A stretch of DNA of 64,000 bases from Mycobacterium terramassiliense (GTDB taxonomy: Bacteria; Actinomycetota; Actinomycetes; Mycobacteriales; Mycobacteriaceae). Position 1 is the stretch's first letter; the number at the start of each line of letters is the position of its first letter. Below, piece by piece: positions 53,855 through 63,900 of this stretch. The stretch covers positions 965,772-1,029,771 of the forward strand of contig NZ_LT717701.1 in NCBI RefSeq assembly GCF_900157385.1, written 5' to 3'. The translations under genes were made by a program, and so were the position numbers. Under the pieces are notes generated by a model. That model searched no databases, was not told where the DNA came from, and saw nothing but the letters and a program-made list of their open reading frames with translations.

Positions 53855-56435
53855 CGCGTTGCAGGGTGCCCAGGCTCACATGGTCGGCACCCTCACGCGC
53901 GGCCAGCGTCTCGCCGATAGCGTGCGTCAGCAGTGGGTGGGGACTGATTTCAATAAAGGTGTGGTGGTCGTCGCCCGCACGGGCGATGGCCTGCTGGAAG
54001 CGCACGGGGTTGCGCATGTTGGTGGCCCAGTGCTCCGCGTCGAAGACGGGGCCGGTGCCGAGGTCTTCATAGGTGGTGGAAATGATCGGGATGGCCGGTG
54101 GCCGCGGAGTGAGGTCGGCTAGCTCCGAGCGCATGTCAGGCAGTAGGGCGTCCATGGCCGGGTTGTGGGGAGCCACTTCGATGTTGACGCGGCTGGCGAG
54201 GTGGTCCTGCGCGCGGACCTTGTCGATGAGGTCCTCGATCATCGTGGTGGGGCCCGCGATGACGGTTTGGCGCGGTGAGGCGTAGATCGCCAACGTGACC
54301 TGCGGATGGTCCGCGATCAGTACTTCGGTGGTGGCGGCGTCGAGTTCGAGCAGGGCCATGGTGCCCTGACCGCACAGCGGTGCCATCAGCCGGGAGCGGG
54401 TCGCGGTGACCCGCAATCCCTCGGCGGGGGTGAGCGCCCCGGCGGCCACCGCGGCGGCCACCTCGCCCATGGAGTGCCCGATCACCAGATCGGGGTGCAC
54501 CCCGTAGGAGCGCCACAGCTGGGTCAGCGCCAGCTGCATGCCGATCACGCCGAGCTGAATCTGTTCGATACCGACCAGCTCCTTGCCGCCGGCGATGAGG
54601 TCGTGCAGGGAAAACCCGGCCTGGGCAACAAAGGTCGGCTCCAGCTCGCTCACGGCTGCGGCGAAGGCGGGTTCGTCGGCCAACAGCCGCCGGCCCATCC
54701 CGGCCCATTGGGACCCCCGACCCGAGTAGACAAAGACCGTGCCGGGGCCGACGGCGTCCTCGCGGCAGTCCACCACGCCCTGAGTCGGTTCACCGGTGGC
54801 CAGCGCGCGCAATCCGGCTACGGCCTGGCACCGGTCTATGGCGGCCACCGTAGCGAACCGCGGCTGCCGCGCCCGGTGATGATTGAGCGTGTGCGCCACA
54901 TCGGCCAGCGGCACCTCGGCGCCGGGGCCTTCCATCCAATCGGCCAGCGCTGATGCCGTCGCGGCGATCCGCTGCCGCGTTTTTCCTGACACGACCAGTG
55001 TCGACACCACCGGCGCGGCGGCGCGCGGGACAGCACATGTTTCGGGCGCCTGCTCGATCACCACATGCGCGTTTGTGCCACTCACTCCGAACGACGACAC
55101 GCCGGCTCGCCGCGGTGCTTCGGTCGCCGGCCATTCGGTGTCCTCGGCTGCGATAGTCAGGCGCGACACGCCCTCGCCGGCGTGGGGAGTTAGCTCGTTG
55201 AAATTCAGGTTTCGAGGAATGCGGCCGTGGGCGACGGCCAGCACGGTCTTCATGAAGCCGGCAATCCCGGCCGCCGCCTCCAGATGACCGAGATTGGTCT
55301 TCACCGCTCCGAGCACCAGCGGTGCGCGGCCATTGCGGTCGGCGAAAACCTTGCTGAGCGAGTCGAGTTCGATCGGGTCGCCGAGCGGTGTGCCGGTGCC
55401 ATGCGCCTCGATGTAGTCGATGTCGGCCGGTGTCAGCTTGGCCGACCCGAGGGCCTGGCAAAGCAGCTCCTGCTGGGCCGGCCCGTTGGGAACGGTCACG
55501 CCACTGCTGGCGCCATCCTGGTTGACCGCCGAACCGCGCACCACGGCCAGGATGCGATTGCCGTCCCGTTGCGCGTCGGACAATCGCTTGAGCACCACGA
55601 CGCCGCAGCCTTCGCTGCGCACATACCCGTCGGCGCTCGCGTCGAAGGTTTTGCACTGCCCCTCCGGTGACAGCATTCCCCAACGCGAGCAGGCGATGCT
55701 GGTTCCCGGGCTGAGCAACAGGTTGGTCCCACCGACCAACGCCGCATCACTTTCGCGCCAGCGCAGGCTCTGGCAGGCCAGGTGGATGGCCACCAGCGAC
55801 GACGAGCACGCCGTGTCCAGGACGACCGCCGGACCCCGGGCGCCCAGCAGATAGGCCATCCGGCCGGCGGCGAAATTCGCCGAGTTTCCGGTCAACACAT
55901 AGGCGTCGAGTTCCTCGGGTCGCACCGTACCGGACATCGTGAGCATGTAGTCGTAGGCGGTCACGCCGACGAATACCGACGTTTGGGTGCCGCGAACGGT
56001 CTGCGGCGGGATTCCCGCGTTCTCCAGCGCTTCCCAGGCGACCTCGAGGAACAACCGCTGCTGCGGATCCATCGCCGCGGCTTCGCGTGGGGCGACGGAG
56101 AAGAATTCCGCGTCGAATTCGTCCGGCCGCCAGCCCGTGAGGAATCCCCCTTCGCGGTTGCAGATCGTCCCCGGAACGGTGTGGTCCTCGGTGAAAAGGG
56201 CGTCGGCATCCCATCTTTCGGCGGGGACGCGGACGATGCCGCTTCGGCCGTCGCGCAACAACTCCCAGAATTCGTCCGAGTTGTTCACCCCGCCCGGCAA
56301 CCGGCACCCCATCCCGACCACGGCGATCGGTTCGGTGCCGGCCTTTTCCGCGATCTCCAGACGCGCGGTGAGGTCATCGATCTTGTGCAGCGCCTCGGTG
56401 ATAATCGCCCGGCGGTCCGGCGGCGAGGTGCTCAT
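53595..56435 (-). CDS. ppsC: PpsC, N-terminal part (KS-AT), frameshifted at G7 tract
   Basis: The N-terminal part of PpsC, start ATG 56435 overlapping the ppsB stop (ATGA), reading MSTSPPDRRAIITEALHKID as in M. tuberculosis PpsC. KS Cys210 in LDTACSSS, EAHGTGTP and GHLEAAAG; AT YSGRGSQWAGMG, Ser around 650 in GHSMGEVAAA. The real frame is kept to about 53761 (AHTT...HHAPNAHPLLGT) and then leaves the PpsC sequence, ending at 53595 after about 55 unrelated codons. As read, this protein would be KS-AT only, with no carrier protein. Whether the frameshift is genuine decides if the pathway works. Confidence 0.9.
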   Translation of the reverse strand: MSTSPPDRRAIITEALHKIDDLTARLEIAEKAGTEPIAVVGMGCRLPGGVNNSDEFWELLRDGRSGIVRVPAERWDADALFTEDHTVPGTICNREGGFLTGWRPDEFDAEFFSVAPREAAAMDPQQRLFLEVAWEALENAGIPPQTVRGTQTSVFVGVTAYDYMLTMSGTVRPEELDAYVLTGNSANFAAGRMAYLLGARGPAVVLDTACSSSLVAIHLACQSLRWRESDAALVGGTNLLLSPGTSIACSRWGMLSPEGQCKTFDASADGYVRSEGCGVVVLKRLSDAQRDGNRILAVVRGSAVNQDGASSGVTVPNGPAQQELLCQALGSAKLTPADIDYIEAHGTGTPLGDPIELDSLSKVFADRNGRAPLVLGAVKTNLGHLEAAAGIAGFMKTVLAVAHGRIPRNLNFNELTPHAGEGVSRLTIAAEDTEWPATEAPRRAGVSSFGVSGTNAHVVIEQAPETCAVPRAAAPVVSTLVVSGKTRQRIAATASALADWMEGPGAEVPLADVAHTLNHHRARQPRFATVAAIDRCQAVAGLRALATGEPTQGVVDCREDAVGPGTVFVYSGRGSQWAGMGRRLLADEPAFAAAVSELEPTFVAQAGFSLHDLIAGGKELVGIEQIQLGVIGMQLALTQLWRSYGVHPDLVIGHSMGEVAAAVAAGALTPAEGLRVTATRSRLMAPLCGQGTMALLELDAATTEVLIADHPQVTLAIYASPRQTVIAGPTTMIEDLIDKVRAQDHLASRVNIEVAPHNPAMDALLPDMRSELADLTPRPPAIPIISTTYEDLGTGPVFDAEHWATNMRNPVRFQQAIARAGDDHHTFIEISPHPLLTHAIGETLAAREGADHVSLGTLQRDAHDTLAFHTNLNAAHTTRRHHAPNAHPLLGTPPPSRTASDTARNPVAAHSPLDLSLNPGAPRAKCTPVAGHRCHRPWQWDSDMGM
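53641..53806. repeat. 45-bp direct repeat (two copies, 121 bp apart) within ppsC
   Basis: 53641-53685 and 53762-53806 are 45-bp copies with one mismatch, starting TGCCCAGCAACGGGTGTGCA. The downstream-of-gene copy (53641-53685) encodes the normal HHAPNAHPLLGTG start of the DH region; the other encodes an additional HHAPNAHPLLGT within the AT-DH linker, absent from the M. tuberculosis protein as I recall it. It looks like a short templated insertion into the linker. Confidence 0.8.
53755..53761. repeat. G7 homopolymer at the ppsC frameshift
   Basis: Seven G on the plus strand (C7 in the coding strand) mark the exact change of frame in ppsC. Six bases would give LLGTPHPPEPHP and a continuous gene. 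The tract sits at the border of the 45-bp repeat copy at 53762. Confidence 0.85.
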
Positions 56436-59400
56436 CGTGACTCTCTTAATCGTCCCGAAAGTTGTTCCAACAGCTCAGCTTCGGTGAATTCGTCATAGGC
56501 GTTGGCAACCGGCTCGCCTTGAGCCTCGATCAGTTCGGGTAGGACGGTGGACAGATGGTCGGTGAGGCTGTATACGGTCGGGTAGTCGAAAACCACTGAC
56601 GCCGGCAAGGACTCGCCAAGTGTTTCCGAGAGCGCCCGCTGCAGCGTCACACTCATCAGCGAGTCCATTCCGAGTTGGAAAAAGCCGGTCGAGGGATCCA
56701 ATGGCTCGGTGGGCGGAAGCCCCATCACGCTGGCGGCCAGCAGGGCGATCTGGTCGAGCACCATGTCATGGCGGCGCTGCGGCGGGCAGTTGCGCAGGGC
56801 GGCGCGGAATTCGCTCTCGGGCATTGCCGGATTACGGGTCTCGCCGGGCGCCGCCACTAGGTCGTCGACGATGTGTAGGGCTGTGCGGGTTCGGTATGCG
56901 GCTGCGAGCAGTGGCCAGTCCGCGTTGACCATGATGGAGTGGGCTCCGGCGGCCGGGTTCATCAGGAGTGGAAGTGCGGTGATGGCGGTTTCGTCGTTCA
57001 TGGGCAGTAGCCCGGATCCGAGGCTGACCTGGCCGAATTGGTGTTGGGTGTCGGCCAGTGATTTCCATAATCCCCAGTTGATGGTGGTGGCGGGTAGGCC
57101 CATGACGCGGCGTGCGTAGGCCAGGGCGTCGAGGTAGCCGCTGGTGGCGGTGTAGTGGGCCAGCCAGCGGGAGCCGGTCAGTCCTGAGATGGAGGAGAAC
57201 AGCACGAAGTGGCGCACCGGGGTCTTCAGGGTCAACCGGTGCAACAGCGCCGCGGTGTCGACCTTGGGTGCGAACATCGCCATCACGTCGTCGTTTGTCA
57301 TCTCGCTGAGCAGCACGGGTTGGCCAGCGAAGGCGGCGAGATAGATGCCTTCCAGCGGTGGTAGATCGCCGCCGAATTGGTTGAACAGTGCGCTCATAGC
57401 GGCTGCGTCGGTCGCATCGGCGGCCACGGTGACCAGGATCGTGCCATGGGCGGCGAGGCTTGCCGTTAACGCCTGCAGCCGCAGGCCGGGTTTGCGTGAT
57501 ACCGCGATGATGGTCTTGGCGCCCATGGTGGCGAGTTGGCGGATCAGGTGTGGTCCGATGTTGCCGGTGGCGCCGATGACGAGCTGGCAGGCGTTGCCGT
57601 CCAGCGTGACCGGTTCGGCGGGCAGGGTGCGCGGGTGCAGCCGGGGCACGAGCCGTTCGCCCCGGCGGTAGATGACCTGGTCTTCGCCGTCGGTGTTAGT
57701 CGCCTCGCTGAGCACCTGCGCCGCGACCAGCTCGGGGGGCACGGAGGCATCGAAATCGAGGATGCCGCCCCAGATTTGGGGGTGTTCCAGGGCCAGGGTG
57801 CGTCCCAGGCCCCAGAGCACCCCGTGCGCGGGGTTGGCGCGGTCGCCTTCGGCGACGGGTTGGGCGTTGCGGGTCACGATGAACAACTTGGCCGGCATGT
57901 CGGCCGCCACCATCGCGGCGGCCAGCATGCGCACCTCGTGAAACAGCCGATACGCCGTCTCGAGATCGAACAGCGTCCCTAAGTCGGACGGTGTGTACAA
58001 CACACGATCGATGCCATTGAGCGCATGGATCAGCGACGTCTCTTCATCGAGGAGCGAGGCATCTGCGACGTCGACACGCGATTGCGGGCCCGCGAGCCAG
58101 CGTAGCTCCGTGGCCAGCTCGGCATGGCCCACCGCCAACCAGCGACCTCCGGCGGCATCGGTATCGGACTTCGCACTGGCAAGGGGCTTCGCCGGCCAGG
58201 TCATCGCATAGCACCAGCCGTCATGTTCGCCGTCCAGGCGCTCGGATGGTGCCGCAGTTGTGGACGGAGAACCGTTGTGGTGCTCGATATCTGACACTTG
58301 CCGCGCTGCGCTCGTGGTGTTGGTCCAGTGGTGGGTGGTGTAGAGGTTGGTGCGGAAGGTGATGGTGTCGTCGGTGTCGCGGTGCAGGGTTGGCACGCTG
58401 GTGTAGGTGGTGCCGTGTTGGGCGGTGTGCAGGGTGTCGAGGATGGCTTGGGTGAGCAGGGGGTGGGGGCTGATTTCGATGAAGGTGTGGTGGTTGGTTC
58501 CGGCGGTGGTGATGGCTTGTTGGAAGTGCACGGGGTTGCGCATGTTGGTGGCCCAGTGTGCGGCGTCGAAGACGGGCCCGGTGTCGGGGTTGTCATAGGT
58601 GGTGGAGATGATCGGGATGGCCGGTGTGCGCGGGGTGAGGTCGGCTAGTTCCGAGCGCATCTGAGGCTGCAGGGCGTCCATGGCCGGGTTGTGCGGGGCC
58701 ACTTCGATGTTGACGCGGCTGGCGAAGCGGTTCTGTGCGCGGAGCTGAGCGATCAATTCCTCGATGTCATCGACGGGCCCGGAGATCACGGTTTGGCGCG
58801 GTGAGTTGTAGATCGCCAGTGTCACGTGTGGGTGCCCGGCGATGAGTTCGTGGGTGGCGGCGGCGTCGAGTTCGAGCAGGGCCATGGTGCCCTGACCGCA
58901 CAGCGGTGCCATCAGCCGGGAGCGGGTCGCGGTGACCCGCAGTCCCTCGGCGGGGGTGAGCGCCCCGGCGGCCACCGCGGCGGCCACCTCGCCCATGGAG
59001 TGCCCGATCACCAGATCGGGGTGCACCCCGTAGGAGCGCCACAGCTGGGTCAGCGCCAGCTGCATGCCGATCACGCCGAGCTGAATCTGTTCGATACCGA
59101 CCAGCTCCTTGCCGCCGGCGATGAGGTCGTGCAGGGAAAACCCGGCCTGGGCAACAAAGGTCGGCTCCAGCTCGCCCACGGCTGCGGTGAAGGCGGGTTC
59201 GTCGGCCAACAGCCGCCGGCCCATCCCGGCCCATTGGGACCCCCGACCCGAGTAGACAAAAACCGTGCCGGGCCCGGGCACGTTGTCGGTGGGGCCGATC
59301 ACCCCGGGGGCGTGCTGGCCCGCGGCCAGCGCCTGCAACCCGGCCAGCGCCTGGGCGCGGTGGCGGGCGACCACGGTGCCGAACCTGGCCTGGCGGGCAC

Positions 59401-60940
59401 GGTGATGATTCACCGTATGGGCCACCTGCGCCAACCCCACCCCGGCCCCAGCACCTTGCATCCACTCGGCCAACACCGACGCCGTCGCGGCCACCCGCTG
59501 GGATGTCTTACCCGACACCACCAACACCGAAACCCCACCATCGGACCCACCCCCAACCACAGGCGCCAACTCCTGACCCTGCTCAACCACCACATGCGCA
59601 TTCGTCCCACCCAGGCCAAAGGAGGACACGGCAGCGCGACGCGGACCCGAATTAGACGGCCACGCAACCTTTTCCAGGGGAACGAAAAAGCGTGTCGGTG
59701 ATGGATCGATCGCCGGGTTCCACTGCGAGAAATGTAGGTTCGGTGGAATTTGGCCGTGCTGGACTGCCAGCACCGCCTTGATGAACCCAGCCACTCCCGA
59801 CGCGGCCTCGAGGTGGCCGATGTTCGTCTTTACCGCGCCCAGCGCGCATGAGCCCTCGCCGCGGCCGTAGGTGGCCGCCAGCGCCTCGAACTCGATCGGG
59901 TCTCCGAGCGATGTGCCGGTCCCGTGGGCCTCCACGTAGTGCACACTTTCCGGCGCCACATCGGCCGAACGCAACGCATCGGCGATCACATCGCATTGAG
60001 CCGCGGTGTTGGGCGCGGTGATGCCGTTGGAGCGGCCGTCCTGATTGACCGCGGAGCCGCGCACCACCGCCAATACGCGGTCCCTGTCCCGCACCGCGTC
60101 GGCGAGCCGCTTGAGCACCACCACCCCGGCGCCCTCACCGCGCACAAACCCATCGGCCGCCGCATCGAACGTCGCGCAGCGGCCCTGTGGCGACAGCAAC
60201 CCCCAGGCTGAGATCGCGATTTGGGTCTCGGGGCGCAGAGTCACGCTGACGCCACCCGCCAACGCCAAGTCGCTTTCTCGCAATCGCAGGCTTTGACAGG
60301 CCAGATGAATCGCGGCCAGGGACGACGAACACGCCGTATCCACCGCCACGGCCGGACCGCGCAGGCCCAACAGGTACGAGATCCGTCCGGCGGTGATGCT
60401 GTGCGAGTTGCCGGTTCCGGTGTAGGCGTCCACGTCGAGCGGTCCGGAGGCCAGTATCGACTGGTATTCGTTGAAGTAGGCGCCGATCATGACGCCGGTT
60501 CGTGTGTCGGCTAGCGAATCCGTCGGGATGCCCGCATGTTCGAGCGCTTCCCACGCGACCTCGAGCACCATTCGTTGCTGAGGGTCCATCGCGACGGCCT
60601 CGCGCGGGGTGATGCCGAAAAATTCGGCGTCGAATCCCGCGATGTCGGGAACGAACCCGCCCCACTTGGTGGTCATATGCCCGGGTGTCATTGGGTCCGG
60701 GCTGTAGAACGCGTCCGCGTCCCAGCGATCCGCGGGGATCTTGGTGATTGCGTTTCGTCCGTGGACCAATAACTCCCAGAAGCTATCCGGACCGGTCACA
60801 TCACCTGGAAAGCGGCAGCCGATCCCCACTACTGCGATGGGCTCCGTGGTGGTGGTGCGCGATGCTCGCGAGAACTCTTCGGAAAGGGCGGTGCGCTGCT
60901 GAGCCGTCATCGCCGAGATGCGGCTGTAAAGAGTTCGCAT
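56432..60940 (-). CDS. ppsB: Phthiocerol synthase PpsB (KS-AT-KR-ACP)
   Basis: A 1,502-aa PKS (1,538 in M. tuberculosis) starting MRTLYSRISAMTAQQRTALS, the PpsB N-terminus. KS Cys204 in VDTACSSS, EAHGTGTS and GHLEAASG; AT YSGRGSQWAGMG with Ser648 in GHSMGEVAAAV and VAPH; KR with the GATGNIG cofactor motif around 1123 and a SGLTGSRWLAHYTATSG active site; ACP Ser1427 in LGMDSLMSVTLQ; ends ELLEQLSGRLRESR. It adds one ketide unit with ketoreduction. The start overlaps the ppsA stop by one base (TAATG) and the stop overlaps ppsC (ATGA). Its AT-KR part is almost identical to that of ppsA. Confidence 0.95.
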   Translation of the reverse strand: MRTLYSRISAMTAQQRTALSEEFSRASRTTTTEPIAVVGIGCRFPGDVTGPDSFWELLVHGRNAITKIPADRWDADAFYSPDPMTPGHMTTKWGGFVPDIAGFDAEFFGITPREAVAMDPQQRMVLEVAWEALEHAGIPTDSLADTRTGVMIGAYFNEYQSILASGPLDVDAYTGTGNSHSITAGRISYLLGLRGPAVAVDTACSSSLAAIHLACQSLRLRESDLALAGGVSVTLRPETQIAISAWGLLSPQGRCATFDAAADGFVRGEGAGVVVLKRLADAVRDRDRVLAVVRGSAVNQDGRSNGITAPNTAAQCDVIADALRSADVAPESVHYVEAHGTGTSLGDPIEFEALAATYGRGEGSCALGAVKTNIGHLEAASGVAGFIKAVLAVQHGQIPPNLHFSQWNPAIDPSPTRFFVPLEKVAWPSNSGPRRAAVSSFGLGGTNAHVVVEQGQELAPVVGGGSDGGVSVLVVSGKTSQRVAATASVLAEWMQGAGAGVGLAQVAHTVNHHRARQARFGTVVARHRAQALAGLQALAAGQHAPGVIGPTDNVPGPGTVFVYSGRGSQWAGMGRRLLADEPAFTAAVGELEPTFVAQAGFSLHDLIAGGKELVGIEQIQLGVIGMQLALTQLWRSYGVHPDLVIGHSMGEVAAAVAAGALTPAEGLRVTATRSRLMAPLCGQGTMALLELDAAATHELIAGHPHVTLAIYNSPRQTVISGPVDDIEELIAQLRAQNRFASRVNIEVAPHNPAMDALQPQMRSELADLTPRTPAIPIISTTYDNPDTGPVFDAAHWATNMRNPVHFQQAITTAGTNHHTFIEISPHPLLTQAILDTLHTAQHGTTYTSVPTLHRDTDDTITFRTNLYTTHHWTNTTSAARQVSDIEHHNGSPSTTAAPSERLDGEHDGWCYAMTWPAKPLASAKSDTDAAGGRWLAVGHAELATELRWLAGPQSRVDVADASLLDEETSLIHALNGIDRVLYTPSDLGTLFDLETAYRLFHEVRMLAAAMVAADMPAKLFIVTRNAQPVAEGDRANPAHGVLWGLGRTLALEHPQIWGGILDFDASVPPELVAAQVLSEATNTDGEDQVIYRRGERLVPRLHPRTLPAEPVTLDGNACQLVIGATGNIGPHLIRQLATMGAKTIIAVSRKPGLRLQALTASLAAHGTILVTVAADATDAAAMSALFNQFGGDLPPLEGIYLAAFAGQPVLLSEMTNDDVMAMFAPKVDTAALLHRLTLKTPVRHFVLFSSISGLTGSRWLAHYTATSGYLDALAYARRVMGLPATTINWGLWKSLADTQHQFGQVSLGSGLLPMNDETAITALPLLMNPAAGAHSIMVNADWPLLAAAYRTRTALHIVDDLVAAPGETRNPAMPESEFRAALRNCPPQRRHDMVLDQIALLAASVMGLPPTEPLDPSTGFFQLGMDSLMSVTLQRALSETLGESLPASVVFDYPTVYSLTDHLSTVLPELIEAQGEPVANAYDEFTEAELLEQLSGRLRESR
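56859..59498 (-). repeat. Long direct repeat, ppsB copy
   Basis: This 2,640-bp segment (AT to end of KR) recurs at 61361-64000 in ppsA with a constant offset of 4,502 bp. By eye the only differences are four substitutions at 57405, 57446, 57462 and 57468. Left of 56859 the two genes diverge abruptly; the right limit lies beyond the window for the other copy. Confidence 0.88.
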
Positions 60941-63900
60941 TACGCGAGCTCCTCAGCGGTGACAGATGATGACTCGATGCGTTCGAGCAAGCTGTCCAAT
61001 GTGTTTCCTGCAGAGGCGGACAGCGCCGCGATCTCGTCCTCTTCGGAATCCTCCGACGGGGCAACAAGTTTCGCGAGATACTCGGTCAGTGACGCGACGG
61101 TCGGGTGGTTGAACAGCATTGTCGCCGACAACTCGACGCCCACCAGCGTCTCGGCCGCGCGTCGGATCGCCATCGCCATGAGGGAGTTGAGGCCCAGTTC
61201 GGCGAGGGGCCGGTCGTTCTCCAGATCCGGCTCGGGGATCCGCAATTCGCGGGCGACGATGTCACGCAGGCCGGTTTCCAGCTCCTCGCGCACCATCGCG
61301 GAAGAAAGATGCGACCAATCCCGCGCCGGGATCGGGGCCGTATCGCGGGCATCTTGGAGCAGGTCGTCGACGATGTGTAGGGCTGTGCGGGTTCGGTATG
61401 CGGCTGCGAGCAGTGGCCAGTCCGCGTTGACCATGATGGAGTGGGCTCCGGCGGCCGGGTTCATCAGGAGTGGAAGTGCGGTGATGGCGGTTTCGTCGTT
61501 CATGGGCAGTAGCCCGGATCCGAGGCTGACCTGGCCGAATTGGTGTTGGGTGTCGGCCAGTGATTTCCATAATCCCCAGTTGATGGTGGTGGCGGGTAGG
61601 CCCATGACGCGGCGTGCGTAGGCCAGGGCGTCGAGGTAGCCGCTGGTGGCGGTGTAGTGGGCCAGCCAGCGGGAGCCGGTCAGTCCTGAGATGGAGGAGA
61701 ACAGCACGAAGTGGCGCACCGGGGTCTTCAGGGTCAACCGGTGCAACAGCGCCGCGGTGTCGACCTTGGGTGCGAACATCGCCATCACGTCGTCGTTTGT
61801 CATCTCGCTGAGCAGCACGGGTTGGCCAGCGAAGGCGGCGAGATAGATGCCTTCCAGCGGTGGTAGATCGCCGCCGAATTGGTTGAACAGTGCGCTCATA
61901 GCGGCTTCGTCGGTCGCATCGGCGGCCACGGTGACCAGGATCGTGCCCTGGGCGGCGAGGCTTTCCGTTTACGCCTGCAGCCGCAGGCCGGGTTTGCGTG
62001 ATACCGCGATGATGGTCTTGGCGCCCATGGTGGCGAGTTGGCGGATCAGGTGTGGTCCGATGTTGCCGGTGGCGCCGATGACGAGCTGGCAGGCGTTGCC
62101 GTCCAGCGTGACCGGTTCGGCGGGCAGGGTGCGCGGGTGCAGCCGGGGCACGAGCCGTTCGCCCCGGCGGTAGATGACCTGGTCTTCGCCGTCGGTGTTA
62201 GTCGCCTCGCTGAGCACCTGCGCCGCGACCAGCTCGGGGGGCACGGAGGCATCGAAATCGAGGATGCCGCCCCAGATTTGGGGGTGTTCCAGGGCCAGGG
62301 TGCGTCCCAGGCCCCAGAGCACCCCGTGCGCGGGGTTGGCGCGGTCGCCTTCGGCGACGGGTTGGGCGTTGCGGGTCACGATGAACAACTTGGCCGGCAT
62401 GTCGGCCGCCACCATCGCGGCGGCCAGCATGCGCACCTCGTGAAACAGCCGATACGCCGTCTCGAGATCGAACAGCGTCCCTAAGTCGGACGGTGTGTAC
62501 AACACACGATCGATGCCATTGAGCGCATGGATCAGCGACGTCTCTTCATCGAGGAGCGAGGCATCTGCGACGTCGACACGCGATTGCGGGCCCGCGAGCC
62601 AGCGTAGCTCCGTGGCCAGCTCGGCATGGCCCACCGCCAACCAGCGACCTCCGGCGGCATCGGTATCGGACTTCGCACTGGCAAGGGGCTTCGCCGGCCA
62701 GGTCATCGCATAGCACCAGCCGTCATGTTCGCCGTCCAGGCGCTCGGATGGTGCCGCAGTTGTGGACGGAGAACCGTTGTGGTGCTCGATATCTGACACT
62801 TGCCGCGCTGCGCTCGTGGTGTTGGTCCAGTGGTGGGTGGTGTAGAGGTTGGTGCGGAAGGTGATGGTGTCGTCGGTGTCGCGGTGCAGGGTTGGCACGC
62901 TGGTGTAGGTGGTGCCGTGTTGGGCGGTGTGCAGGGTGTCGAGGATGGCTTGGGTGAGCAGGGGGTGGGGGCTGATTTCGATGAAGGTGTGGTGGTTGGT
63001 TCCGGCGGTGGTGATGGCTTGTTGGAAGTGCACGGGGTTGCGCATGTTGGTGGCCCAGTGTGCGGCGTCGAAGACGGGCCCGGTGTCGGGGTTGTCATAG
63101 GTGGTGGAGATGATCGGGATGGCCGGTGTGCGCGGGGTGAGGTCGGCTAGTTCCGAGCGCATCTGAGGCTGCAGGGCGTCCATGGCCGGGTTGTGCGGGG
63201 CCACTTCGATGTTGACGCGGCTGGCGAAGCGGTTCTGTGCGCGGAGCTGAGCGATCAATTCCTCGATGTCATCGACGGGCCCGGAGATCACGGTTTGGCG
63301 CGGTGAGTTGTAGATCGCCAGTGTCACGTGTGGGTGCCCGGCGATGAGTTCGTGGGTGGCGGCGGCGTCGAGTTCGAGCAGGGCCATGGTGCCCTGACCG
63401 CACAGCGGTGCCATCAGCCGGGAGCGGGTCGCGGTGACCCGCAGTCCCTCGGCGGGGGTGAGCGCCCCGGCGGCCACCGCGGCGGCCACCTCGCCCATGG
63501 AGTGCCCGATCACCAGATCGGGGTGCACCCCGTAGGAGCGCCACAGCTGGGTCAGCGCCAGCTGCATGCCGATCACGCCGAGCTGAATCTGTTCGATACC
63601 GACCAGCTCCTTGCCGCCGGCGATGAGGTCGTGCAGGGAAAACCCGGCCTGGGCAACAAAGGTCGGCTCCAGCTCGCCCACGGCTGCGGTGAAGGCGGGT
63701 TCGTCGGCCAACAGCCGCCGGCCCATCCCGGCCCATTGGGACCCCCGACCCGAGTAGACAAAAACCGTGCCGGGCCCGGGCACGTTGTCGGTGGGGCCGA
63801 TCACCCCGGGGGCGTGCTGGCCCGCGGCCAGCGCCTGCAACCCGGCCAGCGCCTGGGCGCGGTGGCGGGCGACCACGGTGCCGAACCTGGCCTGGCGGGC

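Noticed and set aside
61180..61220. Asn instead of Asp before the ACP serine in PpsA (LGLNS)
   Set aside because: The M. tuberculosis PpsA carrier domain has the same Asn as I recall, so it is not a defect.
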